36,419 nucleotides of DNA from Gilliamella bombi (GTDB lineage Bacteria > Pseudomonadota > Gammaproteobacteria > Enterobacterales > Orbaceae): contig NZ_FMWS01000003.1 in NCBI RefSeq assembly GCF_900103255.1, positions 1-36,419 of the forward strand. Direction: 5' to 3'. The translations under genes and the position numbers were made by a program. Below the pieces are notes generated by a model that did no database searches, was not told the DNA's origin, and saw nothing but the letters and a program-made list of their open reading frames with translations. Each line of letters opens with the position of its first letter. The stretch's first letter is position 1. This document shows positions 31,083-36,419 of this stretch, one piece after another.

Positions 31083-31799
31083 ATGAAAGAAATCTGGTTA
31101 ACTCCAAGAGAAATGGCAGGTAAATATAACTGTCCAAAAACCGTGCAAGGAGTGGCGTTAAGAGCAAAGAATGAAAACTGGAAAAAGCGAAAAACAAAAG
31201 GGCAAAAAGGCGGAGGTTTTGAATACGAAGTATCTGATATTATAAATAAATTTGAGTTGTTGCAAAATTACAACCATAGAGACCTAGATAAAAAATTCTA
31301 TGAACAATCACCAAACTATAATAAAGACTACCCCACAGACACAACTAGCAATGATAGTTATGTGATTGTTCCGCATCTAACATCAATTTTATTTCCTGAT
31401 GAATTAGACAAAAAAGAACCACCATCGGGGATGATGGATATAAGGGAAAATTTTGTATTAAGCAAGTATTGGTTACTAAAAACGGGTCTGTTTAATTCCA
31501 AATTAGCTATCATCAGAGCAAGTAATGATACAATGACCCCAACAATCAATGAGGGCGATATTGCACTATTAAACGTACAAGAAGAAGCGCTTCACAATAT
31601 CTTGAATGGGATCTACTTATTGAAGATAAAGGAGTCATACGTTATATACAGATTACAACATGATTTAAACACAAACACCATTCATATAATAAACGACAAT
31701 AAGGCATATAAATCATTTACAATAAAATTAGATAATGCAGACTCACATATAAAAGTAATAGCTAAAGTAGAAATGATTTTAACCAGCCCTTACAAATAA
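31083..31799 (+). CDS. Phage repressor, MuA-like DNA-binding domain fused to a degenerate S24 domain
   Basis: A 238-residue repressor, the only phage gene on the plus strand. Residues 1-50 (WLTPREMAGKYNCPKTVQGVALRAK) match the MuA N-terminus of this phage, as in Mu repressor/transposase. Residues 120-235 are a LexA/S24-like domain (LAIIRASNDTMTPTINEGDIALLN). The catalytic Ser of the usual GDSM motif is Thr150 (NDTM), and the usual Lys before RLQ is Tyr189 (YVIYRLQ). It is thus unlikely to self-cleave with RecA. It is divergent from ner. Confidence 0.9.
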   Translation: MKEIWLTPREMAGKYNCPKTVQGVALRAKNENWKKRKTKGQKGGGFEYEVSDIINKFELLQNYNHRDLDKKFYEQSPNYNKDYPTDTTSNDSYVIVPHLTSILFPDELDKKEPPSGMMDIRENFVLSKYWLLKTGLFNSKLAIIRASNDTMTPTINEGDIALLNVQEEALHNILNGIYLLKIKESYVIYRLQHDLNTNTIHIINDNKAYKSFTIKLDNADSHIKVIAKVEMILTSPYK

Positions 31800-31978
31800 C
31801 TTTTAAAGAATTTTTAAACGCAATTTAAACGGCTGACCCACGTTACTAATTTCAACGAAAAAACCAAGCCGTTTTATATTTTATTTTCATTTTGAATTTT
31901 TCGCCGCTTTATTTTTTTAATTCTCTATAATCCCTTATTCCATCAGGCATAATCCAATTTATTCCCGCAAATTTTTAT
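31800..31978. other. Phage left end and junction to the host lipase gene
   Basis: 179 nt without a gene. From 31800 to about 31949 it should hold the MuA binding sites. A 17-nt match (14 identical) between TCAACGAAAAAACCAAG at 31852-31868 and TCAACATAAAAACCTAG at 1468-1484 near the other end may be one. The proposed phage terminus is TGCCTGATGG reading down from 31949. Between there and 31978 is the host tail after the lipase stop. The repressor has no clear terminator here. Confidence 0.5.
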
Positions 31979-33685
31979 TTATTCCCTTATTTCTATTCTT
32001 AGTGAACTATTACATCGACTGATTTTATTTTTATAAGCGGGTTCATGGCCAACCGGTAAACACATTCGTGCTTTTAAATAATCAATTGGTATTTCGCCAG
32101 ATTGCTGTGATACGGTACCATCACCATTACCGTCTGCGGGTAATAATGTGTATTTTTCATTGATATCCCCATTTTGGAGGGTTCTTATTTCCACTAGCTC
32201 TTTTAAATTAAGCCGATTCTTATCACCAATATGGTTGGCTGACGCCTTTTTTTTGCTTACCGTCACAGAACCTTGCCAGTGGGCGATTTGATAAGTCAAC
32301 GACTCTGTTTTAATATTATTAGCATCTTCTTCAAGACCAAAAAAAGCATAAGTGTTAGGATGATATTTATTAGCTATACTCTTATTAAATTTTTTTACTT
32401 TATATTTGATAATATTTTCATATTTCTTCCAATCCTTTTGCATTTGTTGCAAATTATGGTCAGTATTAAATGGATTAATCAAATGGGGCTCACAAGCACA
32501 CCACCATTTATCTTTGGCTAAATAGATTTCTGCATAAGGATCAGCTTTAGGATAGGATTCTGGTTTACCGTTGGGTTCTGTGATTGTAAGCCAACCCATA
32601 CCATATTCTGGCGTGGGTAATAACTGGAGTGGTCCTGGTGCTTGAGCACAAACTGCGGTCATTTCTGCGGCATCCTTACCTAAAACATTGGCCGTTACAA
32701 AATTACTTATGCTATTATCTCCATTAACTTCTGTGCCCCGCTTCATTCGAGTATAGGCAGCAACGGCGCCCGTAGCTGGCTGTACACCATTGATTACTCC
32801 GTAGACTTTGTTCCGACCATTTAATGCTTCAGTATAATAACGGGCAACTAATCCCCCCATAGAGTGAGTGACCAAAATCACTTTATCACAGTTTTTTCCA
32901 CGCTTTTTATAGTATTTGGGTAAGGTCACTTCAACAAGTTTTTTTAACGCCATAGCGCTATCTTCATTAGATTGTAACCAGTTATACCCCATTGCATGTA
33001 CGGGAAAATAAAATTTTTCGCAATGTTGAATTTGCTTTTCATCTAACTCTAGTGACGATTTTGAACCCTCATCTAATGAAAATGAAGGCGGTTTTGTTAA
33101 ATCATTTAAAATAGTTGATAAGTGACCATTTGGTTCAAATAAGATTTTTTGTAATAATTCTAAAAATTCACCATAACTAATATAACCTACTGTCCCCCAA
33201 CCTCGTGCTTGTCGCGAACCAAAAAGTCTGTTTTCAAGGTTACTATTTATTGCTTTTTGGATTTCTTTTTTTTGTTCTCGGTTAAGGCGACGCTTTTCAT
33301 TCCGTTGACTTTTATCATTACCTAATAATTGTATCTTTAAATTATATTCATTTTTAATTCGAGCGACCTCTTCGGCTGCCGCATCAACCACAGTGCCACG
33401 ATCATCAACTTCTGTTTTTTCAGGATCAAGTTCTAATTTTCGTGCTTTAGCATCACCATAATACGGTAATGACCAGCCAATAACCGATGTTTCATCATCT
33501 AAACGCCAAATTTTTTTTGCTTCCTTTTTATCTGTTTTTTCTTTTAAATTACTGCCCATCACACCCGGAATAAAGATAATCGGTACAATAAGTCGTTCTT
33601 TTTCAAGATATAAACCTTGTATGGTCTTTTCTGATGTTGGAACGGTATTATATAAATACGTGGCTTGCTGATTATTGTTAGTCAT
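31979..33685 (-). CDS. Tle4-like T6SS phospholipase effector (alpha/beta hydrolase)
   Basis: A 568-residue hydrolase. It has PIIFIPGVMGSNLK near residues 35-48 (LCAT-like oxyanion region), the nucleophile elbow VTHSMGG with Ser275, DGNGDGTVS with the likely acid Asp, and GHEPAYK with the likely His near the C-terminus. So the triad is intact. Tle effectors degrade membrane phospholipids of target cells. A Tli4-like lipoprotein gene (1378-236) would be the next gene without the prophage, supporting Tle4. It lies 17 nt after a membrane protein gene. Confidence 0.8.
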   Translation of the reverse strand: MTNNNQQATYLYNTVPTSEKTIQGLYLEKERLIVPIIFIPGVMGSNLKEKTDKKEAKKIWRLDDETSVIGWSLPYYGDAKARKLELDPEKTEVDDRGTVVDAAAEEVARIKNEYNLKIQLLGNDKSQRNEKRRLNREQKKEIQKAINSNLENRLFGSRQARGWGTVGYISYGEFLELLQKILFEPNGHLSTILNDLTKPPSFSLDEGSKSSLELDEKQIQHCEKFYFPVHAMGYNWLQSNEDSAMALKKLVEVTLPKYYKKRGKNCDKVILVTHSMGGLVARYYTEALNGRNKVYGVINGVQPATGAVAAYTRMKRGTEVNGDNSISNFVTANVLGKDAAEMTAVCAQAPGPLQLLPTPEYGMGWLTITEPNGKPESYPKADPYAEIYLAKDKWWCACEPHLINPFNTDHNLQQMQKDWKKYENIIKYKVKKFNKSIANKYHPNTYAFFGLEEDANNIKTESLTYQIAHWQGSVTVSKKKASANHIGDKNRLNLKELVEIRTLQNGDINEKYTLLPADGNGDGTVSQQSGEIPIDYLKARMCLPVGHEPAYKNKISRCNSSLRIEIRE

Positions 33686-33702
33686 GTTGTTTTCTACCTA
33701 TT

Positions 33703-34830
33703 CTATTCTTGGATCAATTTTTTTAAAGTAATTAGCTGTATATAGACTTTATCTTTATATTGGCTAATAACGAGTTGTTCTTGCGAAGAAGCACTAACAC
33801 AACCGCTTGCCATCGTTAACGCTAAATACTTTGTCAATTCTGTGGGTTTGGCAAAAGTTAAATCTATATCATGAATTAGATTTTCTTTATTTTCACCAAT
33901 ATCTAATTTATGCCTTTCAATGTTAAATTGAGTGCGATTTTTTGGGTCTAATCCAGAAATCCAAACATCTTTAACATTTTGAGCAGAAAGTTGTGTATAA
34001 GTAAAAAACTGATTGATATCAGCTGATAAATCGTCTTGAGCAATCATCAAACGACCTAACCAAGATTTTGCCTGTAGCTTTTTAGTATTAATTAATGATT
34101 CTGCACCAATTAACATAGCACTGATAAATTTACTGTGATGATGGTAGGTTATATCACTATATTGGCATACTAATATTAGCGATAATTCTATATTATCTGG
34201 CTCTTCATAAAGTATTGACATCCATACCGAATAATCCATTATGGGTTCAGGATATAAATCCCAACGTTGAAATATAGCTTCTAGCAGTTCATCGTCATCA
34301 ATGAGTGCTTTAGGTATGTAGATATGCGTTAAATAGCGACGATAATTAGGACATTGTTGTTCTAAGTTTTGCATTACCTCATCAAGAAACCAATAGGGTT
34401 TAGTTGATGCAGTCAAATTAAATAGGGGCCTTGCTTTTTCAGGATAAAGGGGAATTTGTTCAAGATCACCTGTTAAAGCTTTTATGCCATTTTGTTCTGC
34501 ACAGATCATATAACTTCCAAATATGGGGATCTGTTGCTTACTCCAATTTTGCCAAAATTGGGTTGATTCTTGATTTAGTTCTGTGATTCTTTCATTATAA
34601 GCATGCTCAGAAATGTTAATTAATAAACAAGATGCAAGTATCATTATCCATAAAAAAAACGGAACACCAATAGCCAGAAACCAAAATAAAAGGTAGTCTG
34701 AGCCATCACAAGTAAAAACAGTTATTATAAAACCAGCTAAAATTAAAAATAATAAACTCATACCCCATAATAGATAATTTGGTTTTTTAATTGGTTGATA
34801 GCTTAATAATTTAGAAGTTTCCCAGCCCAT
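33703..34830 (-). CDS. T6SS-locus membrane protein of unknown function
   Basis: A 375-residue protein with two N-terminal TM helices (NYLLWGMSLLFLILAGFIITVFTC and LLFWFLAIGVPFFLWIMILASCLLI), then a soluble domain of about 290 residues with WNWSK, GDLEQIPLYPEKARPLF and a C-terminal QEQLVISQYKDKVYIQLI. I do not know its family. It lies between a VgrG-like remnant and the lipase effector in the same orientation, so it is probably an accessory or chaperone-like factor for loading the effector. Loss of the VgrG core nearby may leave it without partner. Confidence 0.75.
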   Translation of the reverse strand: MGWETSKLLSYQPIKKPNYLLWGMSLLFLILAGFIITVFTCDGSDYLLFWFLAIGVPFFLWIMILASCLLINISEHAYNERITELNQESTQFWQNWSKQQIPIFGSYMICAEQNGIKALTGDLEQIPLYPEKARPLFNLTASTKPYWFLDEVMQNLEQQCPNYRRYLTHIYIPKALIDDDELLEAIFQRWDLYPEPIMDYSVWMSILYEEPDNIELSLILVCQYSDITYHHHSKFISAMLIGAESLINTKKLQAKSWLGRLMIAQDDLSADINQFFTYTQLSAQNVKDVWISGLDPKNRTQFNIERHKLDIGENKENLIHDIDLTFAKPTELTKYLALTMASGCVSASSQEQLVISQYKDKVYIQLITLKKLIQE

Positions 34831-34889
34831 TAATATGTTTCCTGCTATTTATATATTTGTGATCATGATTTAAATTAGTAATACGATGT

Positions 34890-35066
34890 TTAATTTTTTG
34901 TTTCTGGCTCAATCACAATAGTTATTGGCTCAACAAATTGACTGTATTGTGCAGGTAGCATTCCATTTTCATCGGTTACTGCTTCTATTTCACTATTATC
35001 AGCCCGAATAATTCTTACCTTTCGGTTTTTTATAACAGAATTATCATGTTGCCAACGTAATTGCGA
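34890..35066 (-). pseudogene. C-terminal remnant of a VgrG-type spike (transthyretin-like extension)
   Basis: An open frame without a start codon ends at 34890 and reads SQLRWQHDNSVIKNRKVRI, then IRADNSEIEAVTDENGML, VEPITIVIEPETKN. The pattern (allowed variant of PI.N..Y.I...DG..I.G.TDE.G) resembles the C-terminal extension of VgrG proteins that load Tle effectors. A stop at 35088-35090 bars extension. It meets the truncated Sel1 gene head to head. Confidence 0.55.
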
Positions 35067-35687
35067 ATGAAATACATAATGACTACTTTATACCAAAAAG
35101 CCGCTAAACAAAACTGTGCACCAGCGCTTAAAACACTGGCCTTTATGTATATGCAAGGACTTGGCACTGAGCAAGATGTACCTAAAGGTTTTGACACTTT
35201 GGTGCAAGCTTTTCGTGTTATGCCTGATTACAGTTTAGAGGATGTTATCTGGCGTATTGAAAATAACGAAAATTATAAAAAATACTCACTTAAAGCTAAA
35301 ATTGAAGATTATAAAGAACCACACCGACAACGATTTCAAATAACCGATTCCAGTGATGAAGACTATATTGCTGAAAAATTTAAATTCTTTAACAACATTT
35401 ACCAGCTTTATCTTAGAGATGGTATTGGCTCAATGTATAGTTGGCGACGACCAACTTGGTCATGTGTACTAGGAGAAACTATTGGTGAAATTTCTTCACT
35501 AAAGGAGCGTTATTATATAAAAAAAGCAATTCAAAGTTATTATAAAAGCATGACATTATTAAGTTACTACTATAAAGGCGAAGCACAAGATATTGCACAA
35601 GCTCAGCTTTGGCGTAAATACGCTATTACCATGGGACAGCTACCATTTGAAAATTACTGGCCAGGCTATCCCCCACTTAAAGAATAA
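35067..35687 (+). pseudogene. 5'-truncated Sel1-repeat-like protein
   Basis: A 206-residue frame (MKYIMTTLYQKAAKQNCAPALKTLAFMYMQGLGTEQDVPKGFDTL). One Sel1-like repeat is visible at the start, the middle is divergent, and a second, weaker one is at the end (YYYKGEAQDIAQAQLWRKYA). Related proteins have a signal peptide and earlier repeats, which are missing. No RBS precedes the first ATGs at 35067 and 35079. It is followed by a strong terminator. It may be expressed, but looks like a 3' gene fragment. Confidence 0.6.
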
Positions 35688-35710
35688 GGGCACGCATGCC
35701 CTTTTTTATT
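35686..35710 (+). terminator. Rho-independent terminator after the Sel1-like fragment
   Basis: AAGGGCA (35686-35692), a 4-nt loop, TGCCCTT (35697-35703), then TTTTATT. The stem begins within the Sel1-like stop codon region. A textbook plus-strand terminator. Confidence 0.85.
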
Positions 35711-35918
35711 TAAGCCATTTATGAACATTATTTTGAGTCGTTAATAAAATAGACTCGTAATCGTTTTTTATACTTTCAATCGCTTTCTTGTTAATTTGGG
35801 AAAGATTAACACCGCTCTCTTCTTGAAACTTTTCAACAAACATATTGAGCTCTTTAAACGATTTAATTTGAGCGAGAATCAACTTAAATTTAATCTTCAG
35901 CGCCAGACCATTCGGCAT
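35706..35918 (-). CDS. Small uncertain ORF, possible gene fragment
   Basis: A 70-residue frame: MPNGLALKIKFKLILAQIKSF... ending TTQNNVHKWLK. The amino acid composition is that of a real protein (amphipathic helices, FVEKFQEESGVNLSQI), but the start lies inside the plus-strand terminator hairpin at 35904-35928 and no RBS is visible. It may be the C-terminal remnant of a larger protein. It is convergent to the Sel1-like gene. Confidence 0.3.
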   Translation of the reverse strand: MPNGLALKIKFKLILAQIKSFKELNMFVEKFQEESGVNLSQINKKAIESIKNDYESILLTTQNNVHKWLK

Positions 35919-35932
35919 TAATGGTCTGTTTT
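35904..35932 (+). terminator. Rho-independent terminator
   Basis: CAGACCATT (35904-35912), 7-nt loop, AATGGTCTG (35920-35928), then TTTTATC. Plus-strand orientation with no obvious plus-strand gene just before it. It may isolate the next Sel1 gene from upstream transcription or be left over from a deleted gene. Confidence 0.75.
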
Positions 35933-35990
35933 ATCTAGGAATATTTTATGATAAACTGATGTTTTATCGAACAATCAACTGGAATACTCT

Positions 35991-36419
35991 ATGTTAGCAC
36001 ACACCAAACTCCCCCTTTTATTGTTTGTGTTAGTTGGGTTATCATTGCCTAGTGCGGCTAAAACCAATACAAAGTGTTTGCCATTAAATAAAGACGAAGC
36101 CAATATCGCTATTTGTACCAAACTGGCCGATAAAGGCGATGCTAATGCCCAAAATAGCCTTGGGGAAATTTATTATCAAGATGCCCTATTACATAAAGGC
36201 TATCATACTAAAGCCAGATTACTGTTCGAAAAAGCCGCTGCTCAAGGACTGGCTAAAGCCCAATATAATTTAGGGGCGATGTATCGTGATGAGTTTAATA
36301 ATTTTCCTGTTGCATTAAGCTGGTTTGAAAAAGCGGCCGCTCAAGGTAATTTGGATGCCCAAAATAGTATTGGTTATATCTACGAAAACGGCTCAGGTGG
36401 TAAACCGCCTCGCAACTAC
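35991..36419 (+). CDS. Secreted Sel1-repeat protein, 3' end outside the window
   Basis: The frame is open to the window end, 143 residues visible. A signal peptide (KLPLLLFVLVGLSLPSAA) is followed by CLPLNKDEANIAICTKLADKG and repeats of the Sel1 type: AQNSLGEIYYQDALL...LFEKAAAQG, AQYNLGAMYRDEF...WFEKAAAQG, AQNSIGYIYENG. Sel1 proteins are periplasmic solenoid scaffolds for protein contacts; several T6SS immunity proteins are of this type. The link to the T6SS locus is positional. Confidence 0.88.
   Translation, partial: MLAHTKLPLLLFVLVGLSLPSAAKTNTKCLPLNKDEANIAICTKLADKGDANAQNSLGEIYYQDALLHKGYHTKARLLFEKAAAQGLAKAQYNLGAMYRDEFNNFPVALSWFEKAAAQGNLDAQNSIGYIYENGSGGKPPRNY

Larger units (their letters stand above)
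1400..31949 (-). mobile_element. Mu-like transposable prophage (ends tentative)
   Basis: The block holds repressor, ner, MuA, MuB, GemA, Mor, lysis, head, contractile tail and tail-fibre genes in the canonical Mu order, all but the repressor on the minus strand. The phage left end lies right of the repressor and the right end lies left of the small gene at 1513. Proposed termini start with TG: TGTCAACAATGG at 1400 (plus strand) and TGCCTGATGG at 31949 (minus strand). Both continue with ATGG and then AAGGG a few bases later. A hexamer, cataat, occurs at 1395-1400 and 31948-31953, but I could not find a clean 5-bp duplication outside both TG ends, so the exact ends may be off by several bases. 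No gin, mom or gam gene is seen. Confidence 0.9.

Noticed and set aside
31919-31978. A possible coding remnant after the lipase stop (minus strand, INWIMPDGIRDYRELKK)
   Set aside because: No start codon, a stop just upstream in the frame, and the lipase already has its full triad. It also spans the proposed phage end, so it is probably chance.
1-36419. CRISPR arrays, rRNA, integrase-type attachment sites
   Set aside because: No regularly spaced repeats or rRNA-like segments were seen, and integration here is by transposase, not by a tyrosine recombinase.

Overview
The window is an almost complete, compact Mu-like (transposable, contractile-tailed) prophage of about 30.5 kb, inserted in a type VI secretion (T6SS) effector/immunity locus of an AT-rich gammaproteobacterium. 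The T6SS lipase with lipoprotein immunity genes, the Sel1-repeat proteins and the AT-rich codon use suggest an Orbaceae-type host (Gilliamella/Orbus relatives) or a Pasteurellaceae relative. This placement is an inference from gene content, not from a marker gene.

Host left flank (1-1399, minus strand): the 5' part of one lipoprotein gene and a complete Tli4-like immunity lipoprotein gene. The two are tandem paralogues that share near-identical stretches. Host right flank (about 31950-36419): a Tle4-like phospholipase effector, a two-TM T6SS-associated protein, the C-terminal remnant of a VgrG-type protein, a 5'-truncated Sel1-like gene, a small doubtful ORF, and the start of a secreted Sel1-repeat protein. 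The prophage sits exactly between the effector gene and its probable immunity gene.

Prophage layout, read on the minus strand from the right. A S24-like repressor (plus strand) and a divergent control region are followed by ner, MuA transposase, MuB ATPase, two small early genes, DUF3164, GemA/gp16, a zinc-finger protein, a Mor-family activator and a TM protein, all tightly packed. Next come the lysis block (M15 endolysin, holin candidate, Rz/Rz1 spanins), TraR/DksA-type and DUF2730 proteins, small and large terminase, portal, gpF, gpG, protease/scaffold I/Z, capsid T, and head-tail connectors. The tail genes follow: sheath, tube, a frameshifted chaperone pair, tape measure, gpN, gpP, gp45-gp48, tail fibre, fibre chaperone and one small accessory gene before the right end. 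No gin invertase, mom or gam gene is visible.

The main new observation is the inferred late-gene control. A 12-bp motif, CCACAAACCCAA, occurs exactly three times that I can find: before the endolysin gene, before gene I, and inside gene 45. Each copy is followed after exactly 17 nt by a -10-like hexamer (TATCCT, TAATCT, TATTAT). I read these as the three activator-dependent late promoters, analogous to Mu Plys, PI and PP. At the endolysin, the -10 box lies inside the 5' arm of a perfect 14-bp inverted repeat whose 3' arm holds the ribosome binding site. Early read-through mRNA would therefore hide the RBS, while late-initiated mRNA would expose it, as in the T4 lysozyme gene. At gene I the predicted transcript starts at the ATG itself (leaderless), while an internal strong RBS would make a gpZ-like scaffold. 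Other items are a predicted -2 frameshift (GGGGCGA plus hairpin) in the tail chaperone genes, a repressor lacking the S24 catalytic Ser and Lys, and an antisense tRNA-like element.
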